This document shows, in pieces, positions 9,429-18,822 of a DNA stretch of 64,000 nt (position 1 is its first letter; every line of letters starts with the position of its first letter). The notes below the pieces were generated by a model. The model was not told the DNA's origin. It was given only the letters and a program-made list of their open reading frames with translations, and searched no databases. The DNA is from Hallerella succinigenes (GTDB taxonomy: Bacteria > Fibrobacterota > Fibrobacteria > Fibrobacterales > Fibrobacteraceae). The position numbers and the translations under genes were made by a program. The stretch lies in NCBI RefSeq assembly GCF_002797675.1, contig NZ_PGEX01000001.1:1364001-1428000 (forward strand), written 5' to 3'.

Positions 9429-10428
9429 TGCTGCACTCGGAAAAACCACAAAAAAGCCGGTCTGGATGATGCGTCAGGCGGGCAGAGCCCTGCCCGAATA
9501 CCGCGAACTCCGTCAAAAATTTCCGGACTTCCTTTCCTTTGTGCGGAATGCAGAAGCGGCTGCCGATGCAACGCTCATGCCGACGAACCGTTTTGATATC
9601 GACGCGGCGATTCTCTTTAGCGACATTCTCGTGGCGCTTCCCTATATGGGATTTGATTTGAAGTTCGTTCCGGGAAAAGGTCCCGTGATTTCAAATCCGT
9701 TCCGTTCCGAATCTGACATGCAGAATCTGCACCCGGTAAATCTCGACAAAGACTTGGAATACACAAAGCTCGCTTTGCAAAAAGTCCGCAAGGAACTTTC
9801 CAAGGAAAAAGCTCTGCTCGGATTCGTCGGAGGCCCGATTACCGTCGCCTCTTATGCGATTGAAGGCGGAAGTTCCAAAGATTTGCACTGCACCAAGGCG
9901 CTTTACTACCAGAACAAAAGCGCCTTTGAAAGTTTCTTAAGTCTTCTTGCCGAAATGACCGGCGAATATTTGGCAAGGCAAGCGGAATGGGGCGCAGACG
10001 CGCTCGTCATCATGGATTCTTGGGCAGGACACCTTTCCCGCGAAGATTACATTCGCATGGCAAAGCCTTTCACGGAAAAGGTTATTAAAATCGTGCGCCA
10101 TCACACCGAAGCCCCGATTATCCATTACGCAAACGGAGCTTCGCATTTGGTGGATACATTTACCACATTAGACGTAAATGTCGTCGGCGTGGATCACCGC
10201 TCCGAACTTTCGGAACTTTTTAACAAGCATCCGAACACGATTTTCCAAGGCAACCTGGATCAGGCTCTGCTCTTTGCAAATCCCGAAGAAATTCAACAGC
10301 AAACAAAAAAGATCCTCGAACTTTCCAAGAATCGTTCGCATGTGATGAACCTGGGACACGGCGTCTTGCCGGACACGCCTCTCAGCGGAATCCAAGCGTT
10401 TGTGGACGCCGTTAGAAATTTTGATTGA
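9415..10428 (+). CDS. hemE: uroporphyrinogen decarboxylase
   Basis: 338 residues. The N-terminal signature KKPVWMMRQAGRALPEYREL and the region RFDIDAAILFSDIL are diagnostic for HemE; the C-terminal LGHGVLPDTPL motif is also present. It converts uroporphyrinogen III to coproporphyrinogen III in haem synthesis. I prefer the ATG at 9415, which starts 6 residues from the usual family N-terminus; a GTG at 9394 would only add residues inside prmA. No other haem gene is adjacent. Confidence 0.93.
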   Translation: MLFVDAALGKTTKKPVWMMRQAGRALPEYRELRQKFPDFLSFVRNAEAAADATLMPTNRFDIDAAILFSDILVALPYMGFDLKFVPGKGPVISNPFRSESDMQNLHPVNLDKDLEYTKLALQKVRKELSKEKALLGFVGGPITVASYAIEGGSSKDLHCTKALYYQNKSAFESFLSLLAEMTGEYLARQAEWGADALVIMDSWAGHLSREDYIRMAKPFTEKVIKIVRHHTEAPIIHYANGASHLVDTFTTLDVNVVGVDHRSELSELFNKHPNTIFQGNLDQALLFANPEEIQQQTKKILELSKNRSHVMNLGHGVLPDTPLSGIQAFVDAVRNFD

Positions 10429-10433
10429 TTCCC

Positions 10434-11126
10434 TTAAAGGGATTTCGAAGAAGCGGAAGACATCGAAGAATTTTCTTTCGGTTCTTCGATCTCTACCCAA
10501 TTTTCCATAGCAAAATTCAAAAATTCTTTTGCAATAGAATTTAAAGCTTCTACAGAATCTGTATATTCATATGGATATACACAAGACAGTTGAAGGTTAT
10601 TGACAGAGCACCCTTCATTATAATCGACAAGTTCCCCGACTAATTCCGCACATCGGTTAGCGAAATAAGTTGAATCCTGTACGCAATTATCGCTCCAATA
10701 AGCTCCATCCAACAACCAACCGACAAAAGTACGCATCGAATCCGCCGAAGAATTCAGAAGGCGATATGTAAAAATGGCCGATCCGCCAACACGATTATCA
10801 TTTCCATAGAGACCTTTTTCCTCATAATAAGCATTCACATAAATTCCCAGCGTATCATAAAGTTCTACCCGTTCTGTCGTAAACCGATAATATGTCTTCG
10901 ATGACGATGTCATACTTATCATATCATCAATTCCTGTATCGGAACCTTGTTGAGCAGACGACGTATCTATGGGAATGATTCCATAAGAGATCGAAGATGA
11001 CGATATCATTTCGCTTGAACCCGTCGAAGTCTCCTCATTTTTCTCTGCCGATGACACAGAAGAATCGGAAGAGCAAGCCGAGAAAAGAAGACTTACAAAT
11101 AGAGCAAACCATTTGAAATTATTCAT
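10434..11126 (-). CDS. Ser-rich lipoprotein of unknown function
   Basis: 230 residues with a lipoprotein signal (WFALFVSLLFSAC; lipidation Cys at about residue 18), then a Ser/Glu-rich linker (about 20-55) of the kind common in Fibrobacter surface proteins. The remainder contains several Cys in CVQDSTYFANRCAEL and a stretch with NYEGCS-like spacing. It is preceded by a good ribosome-binding site (GGAGGAAAG). I do not recognise a domain. It converges on hemE, ending 5 bases from it. Confidence 0.6.
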   Translation of the reverse strand: MNNFKWFALFVSLLFSACSSDSSVSSAEKNEETSTGSSEMISSSSISYGIIPIDTSSAQQGSDTGIDDMISMTSSSKTYYRFTTERVELYDTLGIYVNAYYEEKGLYGNDNRVGGSAIFTYRLLNSSADSMRTFVGWLLDGAYWSDNCVQDSTYFANRCAELVGELVDYNEGCSVNNLQLSCVYPYEYTDSVEALNSIAKEFLNFAMENWVEIEEPKENSSMSSASSKSL

Positions 11127-11250
11127 CTTTCCTCCAAAAATTAATTTGTGATTTGGATCTGCCGTTTTAACTTATCTATAATATACTCTAAAGGGGTTAT
11201 AAAATTAATGGATGACTCCATATTCGTGTTGAAAGTCTGTAAAAAATGCA

Positions 11251-12138
11251 TCATTTCCCCATTTTCGCTTTCGCATTCGAAAGCTTCCAGCGGAATTTAT
11301 AATATACAAATCGGACCACGTCTTGCAATTTCTGCAAGAACGTCTTTTCCGGTTCGCAGAGCCATTTCAAATCGAAGTCGCGATCGGGTGAACCCTTTTC
11401 TCGAATCCAACGGGTATAATCCAAAAGGAGCGCATCCCCAGCATCATGATCCCAGAAGAAATAGGCTTCTCCTCGGGTCCATCTTTTTTGCAAGAACTTG
11501 CGTTTTACAAAGCCAAACTTTTGCTCGATTAGTTCCGGATACGAAAAGAGCACTGGCTTCGGCGTATGAATGATCGAATCAAAAGTCAAACCCTTTTCAC
11601 GCAAAGCGACACTCGTGCCGACTTCAAAACGGGTCACCGTATCGTAAAAATCTTCCCCTTCCGGTTCATCCATTAAACGTTCGCAAAACGGCGCAATCGC
11701 CTTCGGCTTCAAAAACAAAAAGAACGACTGCAAATGCGGAGCCTGCTCTTCATTCGAAGTCAGAGAAACCACATCGGCAGACATTTCTTCTGCGGTCTGG
11801 AAAAGCTTCACAAACCGATTCTGAAAATAAACGATGGAATCGTTCACGAGCACCAAACGCTCCCACTCTTCTCGGCGAAACTGGGCCGTGTATGCGATAT
11901 AGCGATGCCACATGCCAAAGTCATAACCGTGATTTACGGTAAAGAACAGCTCAATGTGATGCGAGTCGAGAAACGCGTGCGAAGACGCGTCCAAGTCACG
12001 TTCGTTTGTCAGGTAAACAACGGAATAACCCGTTTGGCAAAGAGCTTCCAGCGCATAGCGAATGTAGCCCGGTAAAGATTCCCCCGTTTGAAACGAGGCG
12101 TAAAGGACCTTGCGAAGGTTGGAAGTTGGATTCGTCAT
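11251..12138 (-). CDS. RgpF-like (rhamnan synthesis protein F) glycosyltransferase
   Basis: 295 residues. The region NHGYDFGMWHRYI followed by ERLVLVNDSIVY is the recognisable RgpF signature (N..YDFG.W ... L.NDS). Members act in rhamnose-polysaccharide or LPS side-chain assembly. It follows rnr with a 3-base gap on the same strand. The C-terminal 60 residues are basic and aromatic, which could bind membrane. The acceptor sugar cannot be predicted. Confidence 0.7.
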   Translation of the reverse strand: MTNPTSNLRKVLYASFQTGESLPGYIRYALEALCQTGYSVVYLTNERDLDASSHAFLDSHHIELFFTVNHGYDFGMWHRYIAYTAQFRREEWERLVLVNDSIVYFQNRFVKLFQTAEEMSADVVSLTSNEEQAPHLQSFFLFLKPKAIAPFCERLMDEPEGEDFYDTVTRFEVGTSVALREKGLTFDSIIHTPKPVLFSYPELIEQKFGFVKRKFLQKRWTRGEAYFFWDHDAGDALLLDYTRWIREKGSPDRDFDLKWLCEPEKTFLQKLQDVVRFVYYKFRWKLSNAKAKMGK

Positions 12139-12141
12139 CGG

Positions 12142-14484
12142 TTATCGCTTTTTACCATGAATGTGTCCGGAATCGCGTCGCGAATTTCCAAAAGTCGAAG
12201 TTTTCTTTTTTCGACCAAAGGATTTTTTTCCGCGGCTTTGACGGCCACGCGGTTCGTCATCCATTTCACTACGGCGGCTTGTACGCTTACGCCCACGTCC
12301 GTATTCGACGCGTTCTTCACGTTCCGCTTTGCGTTTGTTCGCCTTGCGGTCGCCACCGTAGGATTCCCGCACCTTGCGACGTTCGCTCGGGCGAAGCGTT
12401 TCGAGTTCGCTTTCATCCGGTTGCGTCACAAGGCCCAGATTTTCGGCGGCTTCGGCACGGTCGAGCTTTGCCATTTTAGAGGTTCTGCCGTCGCCGATCT
12501 TTTCGAGGATTGCAAAGTCCGCTTCACCGCGAACCGGATTGGCCCGGAGAAGCCTCACGCGAACCTTGTCGCCGCGGGCAAAGGTTTTGTTGCTACGCTT
12601 GCCGTAAACGATTCCCTTGTCCGGATTAAACACGTAGAAGTCGGAGCCTGCGATGTCGCGGAAACGCACAAGGCCTTCGGCCTGCGGATCTTCCACACCT
12701 ACGTAAATGCCCCATTCCTGCACACCGGTCACGGTCGCATTGAATTCTTCGCCCAAATGTTTACGCAAAAGCCAGGTAGCGCACACCTTCAAAGACATGC
12801 GTTCCGTCTTCTGATTCTTCACTTCGTTTGCCGAAATTTCGGAGCAGACGGCCACCACATCCCAGGCGCGCTTCACATCGGTTTCATCCGGAGTCTTGCG
12901 CGAAAGTTCGCGGTGGCACCAAAGGTCCGCATAACGGCGGATCGGGCTTGTGAAGTGTGCATAGTCCTGCCAGTTCAACGCAAAGTGACCGAAGCAGTTG
13001 CTATCGTAATGCGCCTTCTGCATACTGCGAAGAATGCGCATGATGATTTCATCATCTCCCTTAGCACGGGCGATCAGATGCTGGTAAAGCTTAAAGATAT
13101 CCGGGTTCAGGTTCGTATCGCCGCGGCGCGGCTTTCCGAGTTCACGGAGCGAAATCGGGCTGTCCTTGAACAGGTCGGGCATCTGGTAATAAAGTTCCAT
13201 AATGTCCTTCGTATCCGGAGCTTCGTGAATACGGTACACACCTTGCAAATGGCGACGTTCGAGTTCTCGGGCGCAGCACTGGTTTGCAATGAGCATACAT
13301 TCTTCGACCCAGTGGTCGGATTCGTTTTCTTCTCGCGGCACGATCTTTTCTGGTTCGCCGTTTTCGTCAAACTTACAACCGAATTCCGTACTGCCGAGTT
13401 CCAAAATGCCGTTCTTGCGACGATTCTCACGAAGGAGCGCTGTCACTTCCTGCAAGGCCTTCACATGTTCATCGCCCGCTTCCAAACGTTTGACCGCTTC
13501 GCCGTATGTAATGCCCGCGGTAATGTTCACCATACTCTTCTTGAACGCAAAGGATTCCACATGGGCATCTTTGTCAAGTTCTATAAGGCAGCTGAACGCG
13601 AGACGGTCCACGCCCTGGTGCAAAGAACACAGGTCGCTCGAAAGGCGATCCGGAAGCATCGGCACAGAAGTCCACGGCAAATACTGCGTAAAGCTGCGCG
13701 TCAAAGCTTCGTCATCGAGTTCCGAACCCTCCGGCACGTAATGGCTCACATCGGCAATGTGCACGCCCAAATGGAAACCGCCGTCCGGACGCTTTTCCAC
13801 CGAAATCGCATCGTCATGGTCCATGGCGCCGTCCGGGTCAATGCAAAGAATATACAGGTTTCGCAAATCCACGCGGCCGTCCTTCAAATCCTTTTCGCTC
13901 GGAGCCTGCTGCTTGTTCACAAATTCCATGATGGAATCCGAGAAGCCTTCCGGAAGCGAAGAATCCTTGAGGAACTGAGCCTTTACATCGCTCCACTTAA
14001 GGTCACCTTCCATCGCAGAACGGTCCACCTTCGCGAGCATCGAATGCTTGAGCTTCGGATGCGGATACAGCGTAAACGCGATCGTTTCGCCGTCCTTGCC
14101 CGGAACCTTGCTGCGATGCGCCATCTGGTAAACCTTACCCGTGCTCGAATCGGTCACCTGCCACCAATCGTTTCCATCCGGGCTTAAAACGCCACGGTGG
14201 ACGCGGCTTTCGTCATCATCGTAAGTCGCCTTACGACGGCTCGCCGCTGACGGGCGGCGGTTATCTTCGCTGTCTTCTGCATACTTCGGCTCGCCGGCCC
14301 CAGGCGTGTATTCCTTATTGCTTGTACGGGCGAGCGATCCTTCGTTCACCATTTCCGCAAGCAACTGCTTAAAAGCCAATTTCTTGTGTTTCGTAATGCC
14401 CATCGCACGGCGGAGCTGACTGCCGACCATCGGCTCGTCTCGCACAACGGCGATAATCTGTTCTTTCGAGGGCAAATCTTGCAT
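12142..14484 (-). CDS. rnr: ribonuclease R
   Basis: 780 residues. N-terminal helix-turn-helix-like region (residues about 1-60), cold-shock-type domains, and a central RNB catalytic domain with CIDPDGAMDHDDAISVEKR and HIADVSHYVPEGSELDDEA. An S1 domain (FNATVTGVQEWGIYVGVED) is followed by a very basic tail (KRKAEREERVEYGRGRK). This is the RNase R order. It degrades structured RNA 3' to 5' and in many bacteria also takes part in tmRNA-linked mRNA decay. The usual DAKDFDDA motif reads DGAMDHDDA here, but the acidic residues are kept. Confidence 0.92.
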   Translation of the reverse strand: MQDLPSKEQIIAVVRDEPMVGSQLRRAMGITKHKKLAFKQLLAEMVNEGSLARTSNKEYTPGAGEPKYAEDSEDNRRPSAASRRKATYDDDESRVHRGVLSPDGNDWWQVTDSSTGKVYQMAHRSKVPGKDGETIAFTLYPHPKLKHSMLAKVDRSAMEGDLKWSDVKAQFLKDSSLPEGFSDSIMEFVNKQQAPSEKDLKDGRVDLRNLYILCIDPDGAMDHDDAISVEKRPDGGFHLGVHIADVSHYVPEGSELDDEALTRSFTQYLPWTSVPMLPDRLSSDLCSLHQGVDRLAFSCLIELDKDAHVESFAFKKSMVNITAGITYGEAVKRLEAGDEHVKALQEVTALLRENRRKNGILELGSTEFGCKFDENGEPEKIVPREENESDHWVEECMLIANQCCARELERRHLQGVYRIHEAPDTKDIMELYYQMPDLFKDSPISLRELGKPRRGDTNLNPDIFKLYQHLIARAKGDDEIIMRILRSMQKAHYDSNCFGHFALNWQDYAHFTSPIRRYADLWCHRELSRKTPDETDVKRAWDVVAVCSEISANEVKNQKTERMSLKVCATWLLRKHLGEEFNATVTGVQEWGIYVGVEDPQAEGLVRFRDIAGSDFYVFNPDKGIVYGKRSNKTFARGDKVRVRLLRANPVRGEADFAILEKIGDGRTSKMAKLDRAEAAENLGLVTQPDESELETLRPSERRKVRESYGGDRKANKRKAEREERVEYGRGRKRTSRRSEMDDEPRGRQSRGKKSFGRKKKTSTFGNSRRDSGHIHGKKR

Positions 14485-14590
14485 AAAACGCCTCCTATTT
14501 ACACTTAGAAAATAGGTTAATCAAAGGCTAAAAACCAAAAAAACGCTAAAAAACGTAAATTCATCACAGAATCTTGCTATTTTCCGAGCT
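14485..14590. promoter_or_regulatory. divergent promoter region between rnr and eda
   Basis: 106 AT-rich bases separate two divergently transcribed genes and must hold both promoters. The rnr start is preceded by GGAGGCG on the minus strand. I see no clear operator or riboswitch-like structure. Confidence 0.4.
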
Positions 14591-15235
14591 ATGAACAAGC
14601 TCCTCTCCTCACTCCAAGACATGCCCGTCGTCGGCATTCTGCGCGACATCCCGGAAGGCGCCGAAGAATCCTGCGCCAAGACCACCGCCAAATGCGGTTT
14701 AAAAGCCATCGAAGTCACCATGAATACCGATGCAGCGGCAAGCATCATTGCAAGGCTCAAACGCTTCGCAAAGCCGCTTGGCATCCAAGTGGGAGCAGGC
14801 ACCGTCCGCAACCTGAAAGATCTCGACAAGGCTCTTGCAGCGGGCGCGGAATTCATCGTTTCCCCGAATACCGTCGAATCGGTCATCCGCAAATGCGTCG
14901 AAGAGAACATTCCCGACATCCCAGGCGCGCTGACCCCGACCGAAATCCAGAGCGCCTATGAATTTGGCGCAAGCTGCGTCAAAATCTTCCCGGTGAGCCA
15001 TGTCGGCGGACCTTCCTACATCAAAGCATTACGCGGCCCATTCCGCGACATTCCACTACTCGCCTGCGGTGGAGTCTCTACCGAAAACGTCGCGGATTAC
15101 TTTAAAAGTGGCGTGAACCTCGTCGCCTTTGGCGCTAGCATTTTTAAGCCCGCACGGATGCAGGCAAACGATTGGGAAACCATCGGAAAGGATCTTTCGA
15201 TTTTTATAGAAAGCGTAAAGTCGGCGATTCGCTAA
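14591..15235 (+). CDS. eda: KDPG/KHG aldolase
   Basis: 214 residues. Family motifs: VVGILRDIPEGAEE, AIEVTMNT (catalytic Glu region), VGAGTVRN, and the Schiff-base lysine in CVKIFPVSHVGGPSYIKAL. It cleaves 2-keto-3-deoxy-6-phosphogluconate to pyruvate and glyceraldehyde-3-phosphate (Entner-Doudoroff or sugar-acid catabolism). The 3' end overlaps the convergent mqnA gene by 32 bases. No dehydratase gene (edd) is nearby. Confidence 0.9.
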   Translation: MNKLLSSLQDMPVVGILRDIPEGAEESCAKTTAKCGLKAIEVTMNTDAAASIIARLKRFAKPLGIQVGAGTVRNLKDLDKALAAGAEFIVSPNTVESVIRKCVEENIPDIPGALTPTEIQSAYEFGASCVKIFPVSHVGGPSYIKALRGPFRDIPLLACGGVSTENVADYFKSGVNLVAFGASIFKPARMQANDWETIGKDLSIFIESVKSAIR

Positions 15236-16013
15236 GGATCTCCTCTTTTACACACAAATTAAAATACAGCTGCAAGGATTTTTTTCTTTCGTCTGTAAAT
15301 TCGTAATCGAGAGAATCGTAATAGCCTTTTAATTCTTCCGCAGTGAATGGGACGGGGTAACGCTCCGCCCATTTTTTTAATGCTTTCTGCGGACACGCAC
15401 GAAACTTTGCAATCGACTCGCGCACATTTTCAAGGAAGGCTTCAAGTCTTGGACGCATCTCGCACGAAAGCGCCAAACGATGAATACTCCACGCCCCGAA
15501 CACGAACGGAAGCCCGTGCCAGTCTCTCCAGAGAAGAGCCATGTCGTAGCAATACGGCCAAGAGCCTTTCGCCTTTTCGATCAAAGCCTCATCTCCGATA
15601 AGGAGTGCCGCGTCACAATCTGCGCGTTCTGTCACATATTCCGGGCGAACGTTTGCATACTGCGAGCAAATGACCCGCAAAAGGGCAACCGACGTTCCAC
15701 TCTGCGAAGTCATGTAAATGCGCTTGCCCGAAAGCTCGTTCAGCGGATAGCGGGAAAAGAGTTCCACAGAATTCACTTCGAGCTTGCACGATGTGCAAAG
15801 ATCCGGAGCAAGGACAAGATCCTGCGGCGCACGGGCATAAGCGATCGAAGATGCAGGCGCCAAGTGGATTTCACCCGTCCAAAGTTTTTGATTCAGAGCG
15901 CTCGGCGCTCCATCGTCAAAAGAATAGCCTTCAAAACGCGCTTCATCGTTCAAAAAAAGATGAAAAAACGGAGCGCACACCAAAAAAGGGATTCTTCCAA
16001 CACGCAAGTTCAT
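15204..16013 (-). CDS. mqnA: chorismate dehydratase (futalosine menaquinone pathway)
   Basis: 269 residues. The N-terminal LRVGRIPFLVCAPFF, the motif LAPASSIAYA, and KLEVNSVELFSRYPLNEL are typical of MqnA/MqnD periplasmic-binding-fold proteins; the N-terminal order fits MqnA, which turns chorismate into 3-enolpyruvylbenzoate. It implies menaquinone synthesis by the futalosine route. The other mqn genes are not in this window. Confidence 0.85.
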   Translation of the reverse strand: MNLRVGRIPFLVCAPFFHLFLNDEARFEGYSFDDGAPSALNQKLWTGEIHLAPASSIAYARAPQDLVLAPDLCTSCKLEVNSVELFSRYPLNELSGKRIYMTSQSGTSVALLRVICSQYANVRPEYVTERADCDAALLIGDEALIEKAKGSWPYCYDMALLWRDWHGLPFVFGAWSIHRLALSCEMRPRLEAFLENVRESIAKFRACPQKALKKWAERYPVPFTAEELKGYYDSLDYEFTDERKKSLQLYFNLCVKEEILSESPTLRFL

Positions 16014-16037
16014 GAGAATAATTTAACTTTTTGGCAT

Positions 16038-16322
16038 ATGGCAAAATTTCATGTGAAAAGAACTCTCTTTGGTGAAGATCAAAAAAGTTTGGTTTTTCGT
16101 GGATCCATTTTGGAAGGCGATATCGCCAAGGGTATGTCGATTAAAATTCCTGTCACCGACAAAGCCGTCATTGACGTGAAGATCGATGATGTGATTGAAC
16201 TGATTACCCACGATACAGGCGAAAAGCGCACCGGCCTGATTGCCAAGTTCCTGGACGAACCGGACGCCCTCGAAATCGTCGCCGACTTGAATGTGGCAGA
16301 CGAAGATCTCATCGTGGAATAA
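16038..16322 (+). CDS. small conserved-looking protein, possible beta-barrel domain
   Basis: 94 residues from the ATG at 16038. The sequence has regularly alternating hydrophobic residues (KSLVFRGSILEGDIAKGMSI) that resemble the domain-2 beta-barrel of translation GTPases, and an acidic C-terminus (NVADEDLIVE). There is no GTPase domain, so the similarity is only structural and uncertain. I do not assign a function. It lies alone between mqnA and the glycosyltransferase gene, which ends 7 bases after it on the other strand. Confidence 0.6.
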   Translation: MAKFHVKRTLFGEDQKSLVFRGSILEGDIAKGMSIKIPVTDKAVIDVKIDDVIELITHDTGEKRTGLIAKFLDEPDALEIVADLNVADEDLIVE

Positions 16323-16328
16323 CTTTTC

Positions 16329-17960
16329 TTAAAGTTCTAGCAGGAGACCGCAACGGAGATAGACTAAATCTCCGGTTTTTCGCAGATTCTCGTAACCGCC
16401 AAGCACAAGCATCGACGAATAGCGGCCAAGCTTAATATCCAAGCCACCGCCTACGCGCCAAATCATCTGGGCATCATTTCCAAACGCATAACCGATGTCG
16501 AAAGTCGCCGCAGGCATCATCACGCTGCCAAACGGCAAACGCATATAGGCGCTTCCCATCACCGGAACAAGAGTCACATCGCCAAAGCGCTGGTAGTCCA
16601 CTCCAAGGCCCAAAAAAACCATCTGATCGACCGGATACCACCAGTGGCCCGACACGTTAAAATTGAATTCGGAAAGATCTTCCGTCGCATTCACAACGCC
16701 CGCACTCACATCCGCGGTCAAGGCTTGCGCAGGCGCTGGTGCTAAAGCCGCAAACGAAAGGGCACTTGAAAGCACAAACGGCAAAACCTTCACAACCGTC
16801 GAAGTTCCTTCCTCTTCTTCATCTCCACGGGCTTCACGCTTCCAACCGCCACCGTGTTCCTTCGCAAGCGAAAGGAAGCTGCCCTTGAGCATCGCAAAGT
16901 TCATCAGCAAAAAGTAGTAGGCGCTTCCCGAAAGTTTTGTCAAAGCCACAAGCAAGAACAAAACGGCAAGACCCATCGTCACAAAATAAACCGGACGACC
17001 GGAAGTCAAAAGAATACCGTTCAAAACGAGCAGCACAAGCGCAATATGCGGAGTCAGCCAGCGCAAAAGTTTATGCGAAAGGAACAGGTAAGCGAGCAAC
17101 GGACGGAACGGATTGAGCAGCGGCAAGTAAGAGAACAAGTAGTTGAAGTTCGCACGCCCAATGCGCACCTTGCGACGGTATTCGCCCGAGCCTTCCTTCG
17201 AAGTCTGCTCCGTTCCGATAGCACTCGAATCGAAGGTGCAGAAGGAACCTTTCTGCAAAACCTTGACCGTAATGAAGAAGTCATCCATCACACTCTTCTT
17301 CACCGGGAGCTGTGTGTACAGCGATTTGCGGATTGCATAAAGGGCGCCGTTACCGCCGACAAGGCGATCGAGAATGCCTTCGAACTTTTTGATTTCCGAT
17401 TCTAGATCCCAGTAGCTGCGTTCGCCCGAGCCGAGCGGACTTCCGCTCTTGTCCGTCAAAATCAAATGCCCGCAGACGCAGCCGATTTGCGGATCGGCGA
17501 ACGGAGCGACGAGCTTTCGAATCACGTTCGGAAAGAGCATCGTATTCGCATCACAGAAAACGAGAATTTCGCCCGAAGCCTGTCCCTGCAAACGGTTGAG
17601 CATGGCGGCCTTCCCCGCGTTCTGCGGAGCCTTCACCAGGCGAATGCCCTTGTCCGCATAGCGTTCTACGATTTCCGCGGTACGGTCCGCAGATCCGTCG
17701 TCGCCGATCAAAATTTCGAGCAGTTCCTTCGGGTAATCGATTTCGAGAAAGTTCAAAATCTTCTTTTCGATGACCGCTTCTTCGTTGTACGCCGAAACGA
17801 GAATCGAGACCTTCGGAAGATTTACTTTATCTGCAATCATGCGATTCTTACGAGAGAAAAGTTCGCTCAAAAAAGGAAGTGTCACTGGGAAAATCAAATA
17901 GCAGTGAACGAGCAAAAAAAGCAGCACCCAAAAGGCGATTTCTATCGGCGTAAAATTCAT
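16329..17960 (-). CDS. family-2 glycosyltransferase fused in frame to a small outer-membrane-barrel-like domain
   Basis: 543 residues. Residues 1-385 form a complete processive GT2 enzyme: N-terminal membrane helix, VSILVSAYNEEAVIE, DDGSADRT, DAN at FCDANTM, an RRKVRIGRANF region matching the QxxRW position, and C-terminal membrane helices. After a DEEEEG linker a second signal-peptide-like stretch (VVKVLPFVLSSALSFAALAP, ending PAQA) precedes about 130 residues of alternating beta-strand pattern with glycines and a C-terminal LLLEL, like an outer-membrane beta-barrel. A GTG at 16793 behind a purine-rich AAGAGGAAGGA could start the barrel separately. It overlaps the upstream gene by ATGA. Confidence 0.75.
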   Translation of the reverse strand: MNFTPIEIAFWVLLFLLVHCYLIFPVTLPFLSELFSRKNRMIADKVNLPKVSILVSAYNEEAVIEKKILNFLEIDYPKELLEILIGDDGSADRTAEIVERYADKGIRLVKAPQNAGKAAMLNRLQGQASGEILVFCDANTMLFPNVIRKLVAPFADPQIGCVCGHLILTDKSGSPLGSGERSYWDLESEIKKFEGILDRLVGGNGALYAIRKSLYTQLPVKKSVMDDFFITVKVLQKGSFCTFDSSAIGTEQTSKEGSGEYRRKVRIGRANFNYLFSYLPLLNPFRPLLAYLFLSHKLLRWLTPHIALVLLVLNGILLTSGRPVYFVTMGLAVLFLLVALTKLSGSAYYFLLMNFAMLKGSFLSLAKEHGGGWKREARGDEEEEGTSTVVKVLPFVLSSALSFAALAPAPAQALTADVSAGVVNATEDLSEFNFNVSGHWWYPVDQMVFLGLGVDYQRFGDVTLVPVMGSAYMRLPFGSVMMPAATFDIGYAFGNDAQMIWRVGGGLDIKLGRYSSMLVLGGYENLRKTGDLVYLRCGLLLEL

Positions 17961-18460
17961 TCAGCAATCCATTCCTTTTCCTTCGACAGGAATTGCATCA
18001 AAAGGATATTCATCTGATCGGCGGAAAGGCCGTTCGAATAAGTGAGAATCGAAAGTCCCTTCGGCGCGATCAGCACGTATGAAGGAACCGCTTGAAGATT
18101 CCAAACGTTAAAGAAGCATCGGTTCACGGGCAAGCGTTTGTCGTCGCACTGGATCGTATCTTCTGCGGCCTGGTTTAAGCGTACCGGGTGAAAGCGTTTA
18201 TTCAAAGTTTCAACGACCTGCTTGTCGCGGTAAGTCGTCTTTTCCATTTCGCGGCAAGGAATGCACCAGTCCGCGACGATGTCGACAAAGATCATCTTCT
18301 GATCTTTTTTAGCAGAAGAAAGGGCCGCCGTGTAATCTTCCCAGTGCACAGAATCGCGGGCCGTCGTCACCGCTTTGAATTTCGGAGCGTCTTTTGCAAA
18401 AACGGACGCAATCATTCCGCAAAGGAGAACAGCCAGGCAAAGCGCGAAAGAGAGCTTCAT
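17957..18460 (-). CDS. periplasmic thioredoxin-fold protein
   Basis: 167 residues from the ATG at 18460. Signal peptide (LSFALCLAVLLCGMIASVFA), then a thioredoxin-like domain with the redox motif DWCIPCREMEKTTY (C-x-x-C) and the cis-Pro loop in LQAVPSYVLIAP. It resembles the C-terminal domain of DsbD and DUF255-like thiol reductases, so a role in reducing exported disulfides is likely. Longer in-frame starts lack a signal and overlap the lipoprotein gene upstream. ATGA overlap with the glycosyltransferase suggests one operon. Confidence 0.78.
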   Translation of the reverse strand: MKLSFALCLAVLLCGMIASVFAKDAPKFKAVTTARDSVHWEDYTAALSSAKKDQKMIFVDIVADWCIPCREMEKTTYRDKQVVETLNKRFHPVRLNQAAEDTIQCDDKRLPVNRCFFNVWNLQAVPSYVLIAPKGLSILTYSNGLSADQMNILLMQFLSKEKEWIAE

Positions 18461-18822
18461 TTTTTTTCCCCTTTCTTTGAATCGGGCTGGTTTCGAATCT
18501 GCGGAGCTATAGCATTCACCGCCACCGCAATCGAATCCGTATATTCGACGACCGCTTCCTGGAACGGCTCCCAAAGGTCGGGACTTTTTTGAATGCATTC
18601 CGCGACCGAATCAAAGCGCTCCGCCGTATAGCCGTACTTTTCTAGAATTCGCATACGGACTATGCGACCGTCCGTCGAAGTTTCCCCATACTCGCGCGAA
18701 GCGACTCGGAGATCGACGTACAGGCGCACAAAATCGGGGGGAATAGAATTGGAACTCTCGGAACAGGCAAGCACCGAGAGTGCAAAAATTCCAAGCCTGA
18801 TTTTATTCCTTAAAGAGTCCAT
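18457..18822 (-). CDS. small lipoprotein of unknown function
   Basis: 121 residues from the ATG at 18822, giving a lipoprotein signal (KIRLGIFALSVLAC). The mature part is helical with a DFVRLYVDLRVA start and the segment RILEKYGYTAERFDSV, a pattern reminiscent of small Bacteroidota/Fibrobacterota helical lipoproteins. It overlaps ftsY by 20 bases upstream and the thioredoxin gene downstream by 4. Function not recognised. Confidence 0.6.
   Translation of the reverse strand: MDSLRNKIRLGIFALSVLACSESSNSIPPDFVRLYVDLRVASREYGETSTDGRIVRMRILEKYGYTAERFDSVAECIQKSPDLWEPFQEAVVEYTDSIAVAVNAIAPQIRNQPDSKKGEKK

Noticed and set aside
12088-14187. long plus-strand frame opposite ribonuclease R
   Set aside because: It is an antisense shadow: the minus strand has full RNB and S1 motifs, the plus frame has none.
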